DNA of 64,000 nt from contig NZ_SJSK01000002.1 of the NCBI RefSeq assembly GCF_004331645.1, positions 62,001 to 126,000 on the forward strand, given 5' to 3'. Origin of the DNA: Pedobacter frigiditerrae. GTDB taxonomy: Bacteria; Bacteroidota; Bacteroidia; Sphingobacteriales; Sphingobacteriaceae. Below the pieces are notes generated by a model. That model made no database searches, was not told the origin of the DNA, and was given only the letters and a program-made list of their open reading frames with translations. The position numbers and the translations under genes are program-made. Positions 39,793-49,542 of this stretch are shown in pieces (within the stretch, counting starts at the first letter, position 1; every line of letters starts with the position of its first letter).

Positions 39793-42756
39793 ATGAAACA
39801 CAAATTGCTAATGCTATTTTGCCTTATCGTTATTGGAAGTCAAATCAGCTTTGCTCAAAACCAAAGAAGTACTTACAATTTTAATCCAGGTTGGAAACTA
39901 TATATTGGCGATGCAAAAGATGCTGAGCAAACTGCTTTTGATGATAGAGACTGGAAAAGCATTACCCTACCCTACGCTTGGAATGAAGATGAGGCTTTTA
40001 AAAAATCCATTGAAGATTTATCAACTGGCATTGCCTGGTATAGGAAACATTTCATTCTTCCATCAGGTGCTGAAGCAAAAAAGATATTTTTAGAGTTTGA
40101 AGGGATTAGACAAGGCGGAGAATTCTATTTAAACGGCAAATTTATTGGTAGACACGAAAATGGCATCACTTCCTTTGGCTTCGACATCAGTAGTTTAGTA
40201 GAAGCTAATAAAGACAATGTATTAGCAGTTAGGATAGATAACTCATGGACTTACAGGGAAAAAGAAAGAAATTCTACCTATCAATGGAATGATAAAAACT
40301 TTAATGCAAACTATGGTGGTATTTCTAAAAATGTTCGTTTGCATATTACAGGTAAACTTTATCAAACATTACCACTTAACTCAACTTTAAAAACAACTGG
40401 TAATTATATCTACGCTAAAGACTTCAATATCACTGGAAAAAGTGCAGTAGTAGTTTCAGAATCTCAAATTAAAAACGAAACAGCTGATGCTGCATTAGTT
40501 CAATACGATGTAGAAATTAAGGATGCAGATGGTAAAATAGTTAAAACATACAGTTCTCCTGCTCAAACTGTTGCGGCTGGTAATATGACAATTTTAAGAG
40601 CCGAATCTTTAGTTAATGGCTTAAATTTTTGGAGCTGGGGTTATGGCTATTTATATACGATAACTTCTCGTTTAAAAGTAAATGGCATAACAGTTGACGA
40701 ATTAAACACCAAAACTGGTTTCAGAAAAGCTGAATTTAAAAACGGAATGGTTTACTTAAACGACCGTGTTTTAATGATGAAAGGTTATGCCCAACGTACT
40801 AGCAACGAATGGCCAGCTGTTGGCTTGTCTGTACCGGCCTGGCTTAGCGATTACAGCAATGGATTAATGGTAGAAAGTAATGCCAATTTAGTAAGATGGA
40901 TGCACATTACACCTTGGAAACAAGACATAGAATCATGCGATAGAGTTGGGTTAATACAGGCAATGCCAGCTGGTGATTCTGAAAAAGATGTAACGGGTAC
41001 TAGATGGGACCAGCGCGAGGAAGTAATGACAGATGCCATTATTTACAATAGAAACAACCCTAGTATTCTTTTCTACGAATGTGGTAACGAATCTATCAGT
41101 GCAGAACACATGGTAGAAATGAAAGCCATTAAAAATCAGTATGACCCAAATGGTGGCAGAGCTATTGGTTCTAGAGAAATGCTTAACATTGATGAGGCAG
41201 AATATGGGGGTGAAATGTTATACATTAATAAAAGTGCAACTAAGCCATTATGGTCTATGGAATATTCTAGAGATGAGGGTTTAAGGAAATACTGGGATGA
41301 GTTCTCCCCTCCTTTCCACATTGATGGTGCTGGTCCGAAATATAAAGATGCCGATGCGAGCGATTATAACAGAAATCAGGATTCTCACGCCATTGAAAAT
41401 GTAAAAAGATGGAATGAATATTACCAAGAAAGACCAGGCACCGGAACTAGGGTAAGTTCTGGTGGGGTAAATATCATCTTCTCAGATTCAAACACGCATC
41501 ACAGAGGTGAAGAAAATTACCGTAGAAGTGGTGAAGTTGATGCCATGCGTATTCCAAAGGATGGCTTTTATGCGCACAAAGTGATGTGGGATGGTTGGGT
41601 TGACGCTAAAAAAACAGGTATTCATTTAGTTGGTCATTGGAATTATAAAGCTGGCACAAAAAAGAATATATATGTAGTTGCAGCGGGTGATAAAGCAGAG
41701 TTAATTCTGAACGGAAAATCATTAGGTTTTGGAGAAAAAAGCAATGGTTTTCTTTATACTTTTAAAAACATAGCTTACCAAGCTGGAACATTAAAAGCTG
41801 TATCTTATGATAATAAAGGCTTAAAATTGTCAGAAACTCAACTTAAAACTGCAGGAGAACCAGTTGCAATTAAGTTAACTAAAATGCAAAACCCAACTGG
41901 CTTTAAAGCAGATGGTGCAGATTTAGCTTTGGTACAAGTTGAAGTGGTTGATGCAGCTGGCAATCGTTGCCCAATCGCTTTAAATATGATTAAATTTGAT
42001 GTAACTGGTCCCGCAGAATGGCGTGGTGGTATTGCCCAAGGCCCAGACAATTATATCTTATCTAAACAATTACCCGTAGAAGGTGGCGTAAATAGAATTT
42101 TAGTTAGGTCTACTACCACAGCAGGTAAAATTAATATTACAGCAACGGCTGAAGGATTAAAACCTGGTTCAATTGCTTTGGAGACTTTACCTGTAATGGT
42201 TAAAAATGGTTTATCAAGTCAATTTCCTGCTGATGGATTGAAATCGAGCTTAAAAAGAGGTGCAACTCCTGCAGCACAAACATATCAAGTAAGTAGAAAA
42301 GCCATTAAAATTGTTGGTGCAACAGCTGGTGCAAACAGCGACAAAGCTAAGTTGAGTTATGATGATAACGAATTGAGCGATTGGGTTAACGATGGTATTT
42401 TAAATACCGCTTGGATAAAATATGATCTAGAAAAAGAAAGCACAATCGGTCAAGTTGAGTTAAAGGTAAATGGCTTTAGAACTAAGGCCTACCCTATTCG
42501 TATTTTAGTAGATGGGAAAGAAGTTTTTAAAGGGAATACTGTACCAAGCTTAGGTTATTTTACTGCAATTTGCAAACCAACAAAAGGTAAAACAGTAACC
42601 ATCCAACTATTGGGTTCGGGTAAAGAAGCTGCAGATAATGCTAAAATTGGTGTAGAGGTAAATGGCAAAAAACTGGATGATGGAATTGAAAGAGTAGAAA
42701 CTAAATCAAGAGGCGGATTGAGTATTATTGAGACTGAAATTTACGAAGCTAAATAA
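39793..42756 (+). CDS. GH2 glycoside hydrolase, beta-galactosidase-like
   Basis: A 987-residue exported enzyme (signal peptide to about residue 21, QISFAQ). GH2 sugar-binding domain about 28-190 (TLPYAWNED, GIAWYRKHF, LEFEGIRQGGEFYLNGKFIGRHENG), Ig-like domain about 195-310, and barrel about 312-560 with acid/base Glu433 in FYECGNES and nucleophile candidate Glu490 in WSMEYSRD. A DUF4982/Ig-like region about 625-740 and a C-terminal beta domain (about 830-985) follow. The long form with several C-terminal sandwich domains is common in Bacteroidota GH2 enzymes of plant glycan loci; galactosidase is the best guess. It is first of three plus-strand GH genes spaced 18 and -1 nt. Confidence 0.9.
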   Translation: MKHKLLMLFCLIVIGSQISFAQNQRSTYNFNPGWKLYIGDAKDAEQTAFDDRDWKSITLPYAWNEDEAFKKSIEDLSTGIAWYRKHFILPSGAEAKKIFLEFEGIRQGGEFYLNGKFIGRHENGITSFGFDISSLVEANKDNVLAVRIDNSWTYREKERNSTYQWNDKNFNANYGGISKNVRLHITGKLYQTLPLNSTLKTTGNYIYAKDFNITGKSAVVVSESQIKNETADAALVQYDVEIKDADGKIVKTYSSPAQTVAAGNMTILRAESLVNGLNFWSWGYGYLYTITSRLKVNGITVDELNTKTGFRKAEFKNGMVYLNDRVLMMKGYAQRTSNEWPAVGLSVPAWLSDYSNGLMVESNANLVRWMHITPWKQDIESCDRVGLIQAMPAGDSEKDVTGTRWDQREEVMTDAIIYNRNNPSILFYECGNESISAEHMVEMKAIKNQYDPNGGRAIGSREMLNIDEAEYGGEMLYINKSATKPLWSMEYSRDEGLRKYWDEFSPPFHIDGAGPKYKDADASDYNRNQDSHAIENVKRWNEYYQERPGTGTRVSSGGVNIIFSDSNTHHRGEENYRRSGEVDAMRIPKDGFYAHKVMWDGWVDAKKTGIHLVGHWNYKAGTKKNIYVVAAGDKAELILNGKSLGFGEKSNGFLYTFKNIAYQAGTLKAVSYDNKGLKLSETQLKTAGEPVAIKLTKMQNPTGFKADGADLALVQVEVVDAAGNRCPIALNMIKFDVTGPAEWRGGIAQGPDNYILSKQLPVEGGVNRILVRSTTTAGKINITATAEGLKPGSIALETLPVMVKNGLSSQFPADGLKSSLKRGATPAAQTYQVSRKAIKIVGATAGANSDKAKLSYDDNELSDWVNDGILNTAWIKYDLEKESTIGQVELKVNGFRTKAYPIRILVDGKEVFKGNTVPSLGYFTAICKPTKGKTVTIQLLGSGKEAADNAKIGVEVNGKKLDDGIERVETKSRGGLSIIETEIYEAK

Positions 42757-42774
42757 TCATATAATTAAAACCAG

Positions 42775-44442
42775 ATGAGATTATTAAACAAAACGAGCCT
42801 TATCATTATATTGATTTTAACATCAATAAAAGTAAGCAATGCACAAACCAATGCCAATATTGAGGTAAACTTCGACAAGAAAATTGAAGAGATGAAACCC
42901 ATTTGGGCTTGGTTTGGTTACGATGAGCCAAATTATACTTACATGAAAGATGGCCAAAAATTGTTGACTGATATTTCAAAATTTAGTCCGGTTCCTGTGT
43001 ATGTAAGGGCACACAACCTGTTAACTTCTGGAGATGGAACACCTGCTCTAAAATGGGGCTCAACCAACGCCTATACTGAAGATGCAAATGGCAATCCGGT
43101 TTATAACTGGAAAATAGTTGACCAGATTTTTGATACTTATGTAAAACGAGGAATGAAACCTTTGGCGCAAATTGGTTTTATGCCCGAAGCTTTGTCTATT
43201 AAGCCAAATCCTTACCAGCATAAATGGAAACCTGGTGTTCGTTATGATGAAATTTTAACGGGCTGGGCTTATCCGCCAAAGGATTATAAAAAATGGGGCA
43301 ATTTAGTTTACGAATGGGTTAAGCATTGCGTAGAAAGATATGGCCAAAAAGAAGTAGAAAGTTGGTATTGGGAGGTTTGGAACGAGCCAGATGGAGCTTA
43401 CTGGAAGAGTACACAAGCTGATTTTTTTAAATTATATGATTATGCCGCCGATGGCGTAAAAAGAGCTTTACCAACTGCTAAAATTGGTGGTGCTAATGTT
43501 ACTGGTGGTGGGAGTAGATATCTAGATGCCTTTATCAAACATTGTTTAAAAGACACTAACTATGTTACTGGTAAAATTGGTTCGCCATTAGACGCAGTTT
43601 TATTTCACGCTAAAGGTTCGCCAAGAGTTGTTAATGGTACAGTAGTGATGAATATACGCAACGAGCTTAGAAATGTAAACGACAACTATAAAGTAATTAA
43701 CAAATACCCGGAGCTTAAAAATATCCCCGTAATTATTGGTGAGTTTGACCCAGAGGGATGTGCTGCTTGCGGGATGTCTACCAATCCAGAAAATGCCTAC
43801 AGAAACGGGACAATGTATTCTAGTTATACCGCAGCATCTTTTGCTAGGTTATATGAACTAACCACTCAATATAAAATTAATCTTTTAGGAGCCGTGAGCT
43901 GGTCTTTTGAATTTGAAAACCAACCTTGGTTTGCCGGTTTTAGGGATTTAGCTACTAATGGCGTTAACAAGCCTGTTTTAAATGTATTTAGGATGTTTGC
44001 CATGATGAAAGGTGACAGGGTTGATGTAAAAAGCGATCAAATGTATAACCTAAAGCTTGTTTTAGATTCTAGCATTAGAAAGTCGGCGCCAGACATTGGG
44101 GTTTTAGCAGCAAAGGCTGAAAACTCTGCTACAGTAATGATTTGGAATTACCATGATGAAGATAAAAAAGGGGCAAATGATATCGTATCGGTTTCCTTAA
44201 ATGGATTAAACAAAAAAATGGTAACCATTACTCAATATCGTATTGATGACTTAAATAGTAACTCTTACGAAGAATGGAAAAAGATGGGTTCTCCTCAAAG
44301 TCCAACTACAGCACAAATAGCAACACTTGAGAAAGCAAGTTTGCTCAAAACAATTGGCAAGCCTATTAAATTCGATACTAAATCTGGTCCATTTAAATTT
44401 GAATTAGGCAGACAAGGTATTTCATTGTTAAAAATAGATTAA
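42775..44442 (+). CDS. GH39-like glycoside hydrolase (beta-xylosidase family)
   Basis: A 555-residue exported enzyme with a signal peptide to about residue 23 (VSNAQ). The barrel (about 28-400) has VYVRAHNLLTSGDG, acid/base Glu204 in WYWEVWNEPDGAYW and nucleophile candidate Glu323 in VIIGEFDPEG, consistent with GH39. A C-terminal beta-sandwich (about 405-555) follows. GH39 includes beta-xylosidases, alpha-iduronidases and enzymes acting on other plant sugars, so the exact specificity is open. It overlaps the next gene by one base (TAATG), showing tight operon structure. Confidence 0.85.
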   Translation: MRLLNKTSLIIILILTSIKVSNAQTNANIEVNFDKKIEEMKPIWAWFGYDEPNYTYMKDGQKLLTDISKFSPVPVYVRAHNLLTSGDGTPALKWGSTNAYTEDANGNPVYNWKIVDQIFDTYVKRGMKPLAQIGFMPEALSIKPNPYQHKWKPGVRYDEILTGWAYPPKDYKKWGNLVYEWVKHCVERYGQKEVESWYWEVWNEPDGAYWKSTQADFFKLYDYAADGVKRALPTAKIGGANVTGGGSRYLDAFIKHCLKDTNYVTGKIGSPLDAVLFHAKGSPRVVNGTVVMNIRNELRNVNDNYKVINKYPELKNIPVIIGEFDPEGCAACGMSTNPENAYRNGTMYSSYTAASFARLYELTTQYKINLLGAVSWSFEFENQPWFAGFRDLATNGVNKPVLNVFRMFAMMKGDRVDVKSDQMYNLKLVLDSSIRKSAPDIGVLAAKAENSATVMIWNYHDEDKKGANDIVSVSLNGLNKKMVTITQYRIDDLNSNSYEEWKKMGSPQSPTTAQIATLEKASLLKTIGKPIKFDTKSGPFKFELGRQGISLLKID

Positions 44443-46037
44443 TGAAAAAGCAAATAGGTTACTCTTTCATTGTTTCTATATTTTTCGTTCTAACCATAGT
44501 TCAAATTGTAAATGCCCAATCCAACAACATTAAAAACGATGTTTTTTGGAAAACAAAAGATGGCAAGCCTATTAATAGTCAAGGTGGTGGGATATTTAAA
44601 TTTGCCGACCCAAAGACAGGTATAAAAAAATATTACTGGTATGGGGTTAACTACGCAGAAGCAGATAAATATCGAATTGACCCATCTGTTACACAACCAA
44701 GAGCTACATTCGAGTCTGTTACTTGTTATAGTTCTACAGATTTAGTGAACTGGACATTCGAAAATGATGTTTTAACAAAATCCGAAACTAATAAAACCAG
44801 TAAAACTTGGGTTGGTCGTTTAGGTGTTGCCTACATCAAACAATTGAAGAAGTATGCAATGTTTGTTCAGCATGGGGGAAAAGTTTTAATTACTGTTTCT
44901 GATTCGCTAGCTGGCGAATTTACTTGGCACCAAGAAATTAGCATGATGGAGATGATTGGAACTTCAAATACTGGCGATCAAACCGTATTTACGGATGAAG
45001 ATACTGGAAAATCTTATCTCGTTTATTCTTATGGCAAAGGCCGAAACAAAATTTACGTTTCAGAAATTGGCGTTAAGGAGGGTAAAGTAAACTTGTTAGA
45101 TTGTACGCAAATATTTAAAGGCGAAAGCAGAGAAGGCAATTGTATGTTCAAATACAATGGCAAGTATTACATGTTTGCTTCGAATATTTATGGATGGGAT
45201 GGTTCTCTTGCCTACTATCTGGTAGCTGATAACATCAGGGGTCCTTATACACCAACCAATCAAATGTTAGTGATGAAGGGTAGTGAAGCTGATTATGCAC
45301 ACGTAACACAAACAGGATTTTTTGTGAATGTAAAAGGTAGCGAACAAGAAACTGTTATTTATTGTGGCGACCGTTGGGCAGATTTTGCAGGTAACGGATT
45401 AGGCTATAATCAATGGTTTCCAATTTCATTCGATGGTAAAACACCGTATTTTAACTCACTTAATTCTTGGGATTTAAATGCTAAAACGGGTAAATGGAAT
45501 GTAGCCAAAGACAATGATCATGTTAAAAACGGGAGTTTTGAGGCTGATAGAAAACGTATTCCGAGTGTTGTTAAACCAGTGCAAACGCAATTAACAGGAT
45601 GGGTAACTCAAATCATTGAGGGTAACAAAATTAGTTTAGACAGTGTCCAATCGCCCGACTTAAACCATTTTAATACAGAAGCCGACAGGAAAGAAGTTAT
45701 TGGCGAAAAAAGTCTTTACATCAACGATAAAGTAAACTTTAAACGTAAGGTATCTCAAATTATCACTTCTTCTCCTTATGTAAAACTAGCAGACGGAACT
45801 TACACATTAACTGCTAAAATAAAAAACAACAATGGCTTTAATAAGTTAGAGATGTACGCTTTAAGTAATGGCAAAACCTTTAATTATCTTATTAAAGAGG
45901 CAAATGCAGACTGGCAAAGCATCACTATTAAAAACATTATTGTAAAATTTGGCAAGGTTGAAATTGGCTTTTTAGCTGATGGAAAAGCAAACGCTTTTTG
46001 CAGGGTTGATGATGTTTCTTTGGTGAAGGCACTATAA
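44442..46037 (+). CDS. GH43 exo-beta-1,3-galactanase-like protein with carbohydrate-binding domain
   Basis: A 531-residue exported protein (signal peptide to about residue 25, VNAQS). The five-bladed propeller (about 28-350) starts with GKPINSQGGGIFKF...YYWYGVNY rather than the DP of ordinary GH43 enzymes. Its order of motifs (CYSSTDLVNW, YAMFVQHGG, DQTVFTDEDTGKSYLVYSYG, KGESREGNCMFKYNGKYYMFAS, CGDRWADFAGNGLGYNQW) fits galactan-active GH43 (subfamily 24/34-like). A CBM4/9-like sandwich (about 364-531, VKNGSFEADRKR...VDDVSLV) follows. Family known to attack beta-1,3-galactan of arabinogalactan. Substrate is inferred. Confidence 0.82.
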   Translation: MKKQIGYSFIVSIFFVLTIVQIVNAQSNNIKNDVFWKTKDGKPINSQGGGIFKFADPKTGIKKYYWYGVNYAEADKYRIDPSVTQPRATFESVTCYSSTDLVNWTFENDVLTKSETNKTSKTWVGRLGVAYIKQLKKYAMFVQHGGKVLITVSDSLAGEFTWHQEISMMEMIGTSNTGDQTVFTDEDTGKSYLVYSYGKGRNKIYVSEIGVKEGKVNLLDCTQIFKGESREGNCMFKYNGKYYMFASNIYGWDGSLAYYLVADNIRGPYTPTNQMLVMKGSEADYAHVTQTGFFVNVKGSEQETVIYCGDRWADFAGNGLGYNQWFPISFDGKTPYFNSLNSWDLNAKTGKWNVAKDNDHVKNGSFEADRKRIPSVVKPVQTQLTGWVTQIIEGNKISLDSVQSPDLNHFNTEADRKEVIGEKSLYINDKVNFKRKVSQIITSSPYVKLADGTYTLTAKIKNNNGFNKLEMYALSNGKTFNYLIKEANADWQSITIKNIIVKFGKVEIGFLADGKANAFCRVDDVSLVKAL

Positions 46038-46043
46038 AGTTTT

Positions 46044-46110
46044 ACCGCAAAGGCGCTAAGAACGCAAAGATTTTTAAATATTCCTTTGCGCTCTTCCTCT
46101 CTTTGCGGTT
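46044..46110. terminator. Hairpin built from the ACCGCAAAGG...CTTTGCGGT repeat, between convergent genes
   Basis: ACCGCAAAGGCGCTAAGAACGCAAAGA (46044-46070) and CTTTGCGCTCTTCCTCTCTTTGCGGT (46084-46109) are imperfect inverted arms related to the repeats at 7579 and 18071. The position between stops at 46037 and 46120 makes it a probable bidirectional terminator. Confidence 0.6.
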
Positions 46111-46119
46111 AACAAAAAA

Positions 46120-47067
46120 TTATTTAATCTTAACTGGTTTTACTTTCTCGAAAACATCAACTGGCAAGATATTTCCCTTTTCATCAAACCTTAAAGGTGA
46201 GATTGCGGTTTCGCGATTGTAACCATTACCACCTGGAATTTTAAAACGATGGTAGGCAATATACCATTCATCTTTACCTGGAACTTGTACAATAGAATGG
46301 TGACCAGCACCTTTTACAACACCCTTACCTTTTAAAATTGGGTTTTGCTCTGCTTTAATAAATGGTCCCATCGGAGAATCTGAAACGGCATAAGCTACAG
46401 AATATCTTGGGTCTCGGGTATCAAATTCAGACCAACTTAAATAATATTTCCCGTTTCTTTTAAATACAAAAGAACCTTCATTATACCCTTTTGGTTTAAT
46501 CGATATGATCTTCGTGGCATCATAAGAAATCATATCATCGTTAAGTTTTACGATGTTACAGTTACCTTGTCCGAAGTATAAATAAGCTGCTCCGTCATCA
46601 TCTACAAAAACCATCGGGTCTATCATTTGCCCTTTTAACATTGCTTTTTTCACAAGAGGTTTGCCTAATGCATCTTTAAATGGTCCAGTTGGTTTATCAG
46701 CAACTGCAACACCAATATTTACATCAGCCGAGAAATAATAATAGTACTTCCCATTTTTATAGGCTATTGCAGGTGCCCAAGCTCGCTCTTTTGCCCAAGT
46801 AATATCTCTTGGCAAATCTAATATCACCTTTTCAGACTTCCATTTTACCAAGTCTTTAGAAGACCAAGCCGTAAAACTTGTTGCGTTCCATCCTTCTGAA
46901 CCATCGGTAGTTGGATAGATGTAGAACTTTTTGCCAAAGGCAGCAATATGCGGGTCGGCATATACACCAGGCAAAACCGTAGCAGGTGCATTTAAGGTAT
47001 CAGTTTGGGCGTAAGTAGCTGTTGAAAACAAAAGACCACTTAACATGACAAATAGCGTGTGTTTCAT
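46120..47067 (-). CDS. GH43 arabinofuranosidase/xylosidase-like enzyme
   Basis: A 315-residue exported enzyme with signal peptide to about residue 20 (ATYAQ). It is a single five-bladed propeller with the three GH43 acidic residues in order: base Asp38 in YADPHI, pKa modulator Asp150 in MIDPMVF, acid Glu197 in YNEGSF. KYYYYFSADVNIGVAVADKPTGPFKD and ADSP-type repeats follow the family. There is no accessory domain. It is the last of three codirectional GH43 genes on the minus strand and is probably co-transcribed with them. The likely product is release of L-arabinose or D-xylose from side chains. Confidence 0.92.
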   Translation of the reverse strand: MKHTLFVMLSGLLFSTATYAQTDTLNAPATVLPGVYADPHIAAFGKKFYIYPTTDGSEGWNATSFTAWSSKDLVKWKSEKVILDLPRDITWAKERAWAPAIAYKNGKYYYYFSADVNIGVAVADKPTGPFKDALGKPLVKKAMLKGQMIDPMVFVDDDGAAYLYFGQGNCNIVKLNDDMISYDATKIISIKPKGYNEGSFVFKRNGKYYLSWSEFDTRDPRYSVAYAVSDSPMGPFIKAEQNPILKGKGVVKGAGHHSIVQVPGKDEWYIAYHRFKIPGGNGYNRETAISPLRFDEKGNILPVDVFEKVKPVKIK

Positions 47068-47088
47068 TGCAGTATTTTTTTTAATTTA

Positions 47089-48093
47089 TTATTTCTTTTT
47101 CTCTTGTATTTTAACTCCATCAGAAGTCATGACTATTTTTTTTATGCTCCCATCACGGTTGTACGCTAACAGATCTATACATACAGATCTGCTATAACTG
47201 GTTCCATTACGTTGTATAGCACCATTATGATAAATGAAATAAGATTTGCCTTTAAAATCTATTATAGCTTGATGATTGGTATTGCTGTTCCCTGCAATTT
47301 CGTTTAAAATTCCTTTGTATTGATAAGGTCCCTCAATATGGTCTGCCATTGCATAAGCAATTTTTTCTGGAAAGCTTGTTGCATACGAAAGGTAATATTT
47401 TCCTTTACGTTTATGTATCCATGGTGCTTCTTCAAATTTTAATCCATCAAAGTCAATCTTTTTTATAGCACCATCAATTTCTATCATGTTTTCCTTCAAT
47501 TTTGCATAATAGCAAACGCCATTGCCCCAAAAGAGCCAAGCTTGTCCATCATCATCAATAAATACAGAAGGGTCTATACAAGTCCAAGAATGAGTGGAAG
47601 CAAAACAATCTGCATTGGTTAGCAATTGTTTCCCTAATGCATCTTTAAATGGCCCTTGTGGACGATCTGCAACCGCAACACCAATGCCAGAGCCATTGGT
47701 ACTGATATACCAATAATATTTACCATTTCGTTTGATGGTTTGACCAGCATAAGCACCCCCGCTCTTATCCCATTTAAAATCAGACAATTTCAATGGCACT
47801 GGGTATTCAATCCAATTTTTCATATCAACTGTTGAGAACACACACCAATCTTTTAATTTATAGCCCTTTTGACCTCCTTCAAAATCATGACCTGTATAAA
47901 GCCAAAGTGTATCATTTTCTACCATTGCAGCAGGATCTGCTGTAAACTTATGAGTAATGATAGGATTACCGTTTGATTGGAAATGATAAAGGGTATCCTT
48001 TACTGTTTGAGCTCCCGCAGTATCATGGTTCACCAAACAAAATAATAAAAGCCAAACAATGGATGTTATTGTAAATTGTGATTTCATTATCAA
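47089..48093 (-). CDS. GH43 glycoside hydrolase
   Basis: A 334-residue exported enzyme (signal peptide to about residue 29, TAGAQ). GH43 catalytic residues: Asp53 in FTADPAAM, Asp174 in TCIDPSVF, Glu222 in FEEAPW. WLYTGHDFEGG, YYWYISTNGSGIGVAVADRPQGPFKD and NGAIQRNGTSYSRSV are typical of the arabinosidase/xylosidase groups (GH43 subfamily 1/10-like). It lies 21 nt from the next GH43 gene and 4 nt from the previous one, so the three form an operon. The specific subfamily needs alignment. Confidence 0.92.
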   Translation of the reverse strand: MIMKSQFTITSIVWLLLFCLVNHDTAGAQTVKDTLYHFQSNGNPIITHKFTADPAAMVENDTLWLYTGHDFEGGQKGYKLKDWCVFSTVDMKNWIEYPVPLKLSDFKWDKSGGAYAGQTIKRNGKYYWYISTNGSGIGVAVADRPQGPFKDALGKQLLTNADCFASTHSWTCIDPSVFIDDDGQAWLFWGNGVCYYAKLKENMIEIDGAIKKIDFDGLKFEEAPWIHKRKGKYYLSYATSFPEKIAYAMADHIEGPYQYKGILNEIAGNSNTNHQAIIDFKGKSYFIYHNGAIQRNGTSYSRSVCIDLLAYNRDGSIKKIVMTSDGVKIQEKKK

Positions 48094-48097
48094 ATTC

Positions 48098-49408
48098 TTA
48101 ATTGGCTTTCAATAATATTTCGGGAACACCTCCCCACTTCTCATTTAATCGTTTGGCTTCTTCTTTGGTAATGCCGATTATGCTACCATGTCTGGGATAA
48201 AAGTTTTTTGTAAATGATTCAGGAGTTGGCGTAAACCCGTACAAATCTTTGCTGCGCTGAAACTCATACCGATGGTTGGTATACAAATCGTACATCAAAA
48301 TATAAGTATCATCGTTATTTAACTTGAACACACTTGAACCTTCCACCACTATTTTTTTGGCAGAATAAGCATCTAAATAATTAAAATCTTCTACCCAAGG
48401 TCCTTGAAGGGTTTTACCAATTGCTTGTCTAATTCCATTTTTGTATTCTTTACCATTTTCGTCTTTAGTATTACCTTTAAAGAAGAAATGATATAAACCA
48501 TCCTTGTAAATAATATCGCCATCTATTGCACCATATTTAGGGTTGAACATTAGTTGAGGTTCATTTTCAAAACCGTTAAAAGTTGCATTGGCATAGGCTG
48601 AATAGAAATCTAATTTTAAATCATCCTTAAATTTAACCGTAAAATAAACCAAGTATTTACCGGCTACTGGGTCGTAAATAGTTTGTGGTGCCCAAACCCA
48701 TTGCACATTCTTAAACTTTGTAGGGTAAACTTTTTCAAGGTCTATGAAACCGTGTTTCCAATCTATTAAGTTTTCAGATTTTAACAAAACAATGCCTGGA
48801 TTATGCCCCCAGCCATTTTTCGCTGTACTCATATCGGTAGCTACCATATAAAAACTTTTTTCATCCTCGCCCCTTAAAATATGTGGGTCTCTAATTCCGC
48901 CTGTTCCAGAGATAAGCTCAGAAGAAATGATAGGTTGGTTTTTATTTAGGGCAGACCAATTGACAGCATCTGCACTTACACCAAACCTCACTTGTTCGTC
49001 TTTATCTCGTGGACCAGAACCTTCAAAGTAAGTAAACAGATAGCCTTGCAATGGCATTTCTTGATAAGCTACATTAATATCGAATGACTTTTTAACTCGT
49101 AAATTCCCAGAGGTTATTGAAGCTGTCATTTTAAGCTTCCTCTTACTTCCATTTCTAGGCGAAAGCTTTAACAGTTTTCCTTTATCTGAAACATAAGCTG
49201 GGTTGCTCGATTTCCAAGTGATTATTGAACCATTTTTACCCACAGTATCCAATGGTAAATCCCAATGGAGATTGCTCAAATATCCTGTTGGTATTTTTAA
49301 TGCCGCAGCATCTGTTTTAGCTTGGTTTTGAGCTTGTGAATTTTCGATGATAGTAACTAGTAAAGCAATAGTTAACAAGTATTTAAAAATATATCTTTTC
49401 ATTTTCAT
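48098..49408 (-). CDS. GH43-like arabinanase with N-terminal atrophied Ig-like domain
   Basis: A 436-residue exported protein (signal peptide to about residue 27, NSQAQ). Residues about 36-115 form an atrophied bacterial Ig-like module (IPTGYLSNLHWDLPLDTVGKNGSIITWKSSNPAYVSDKGKL). The propeller (about 120-430) has IRDPHILRG with the base Asp174, the central IDGDIIYKDGLYHFFFKG, and VVEGSSVFKL with a candidate acid Glu. This domain pairing occurs in Bacteroidota GH43 proteins that act on arabinan or galactan side chains. It heads the minus-strand GH43 trio. Confidence 0.85.
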   Translation of the reverse strand: MKMKRYIFKYLLTIALLVTIIENSQAQNQAKTDAAALKIPTGYLSNLHWDLPLDTVGKNGSIITWKSSNPAYVSDKGKLLKLSPRNGSKRKLKMTASITSGNLRVKKSFDINVAYQEMPLQGYLFTYFEGSGPRDKDEQVRFGVSADAVNWSALNKNQPIISSELISGTGGIRDPHILRGEDEKSFYMVATDMSTAKNGWGHNPGIVLLKSENLIDWKHGFIDLEKVYPTKFKNVQWVWAPQTIYDPVAGKYLVYFTVKFKDDLKLDFYSAYANATFNGFENEPQLMFNPKYGAIDGDIIYKDGLYHFFFKGNTKDENGKEYKNGIRQAIGKTLQGPWVEDFNYLDAYSAKKIVVEGSSVFKLNNDDTYILMYDLYTNHRYEFQRSKDLYGFTPTPESFTKNFYPRHGSIIGITKEEAKRLNEKWGGVPEILLKAN

Positions 49409-49542
49409 AAATTAAATTAGTCGTGTCATACCCAACTTGATTGGGTATCCTAATGCTAAAAGCCTACGTGACGCTTTAAGATTAGCTTCGCTGAGCCCTT
49501 CGGGGTTCCCGCTTTTGCGGGAATGGCGCAAGGGTTGTATCA
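49409..49542. repeat. GTCATACCCAACTTGATTGGGTATCC palindrome-type repeat region
   Basis: GTCATACCCAACTTGATTGGGTATCCTAATG (49425-49455) has ATACCCAA/TTGGGTAT arms. CCTTCGGGGTTCCCGCTTTTGCGGGAATGG (about 49498-49527) contains a CCCGC/GCGGG hairpin. Both elements recur, diverged, at 56457-56590. The region separates two codirectional GH genes. Confidence 0.65.
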
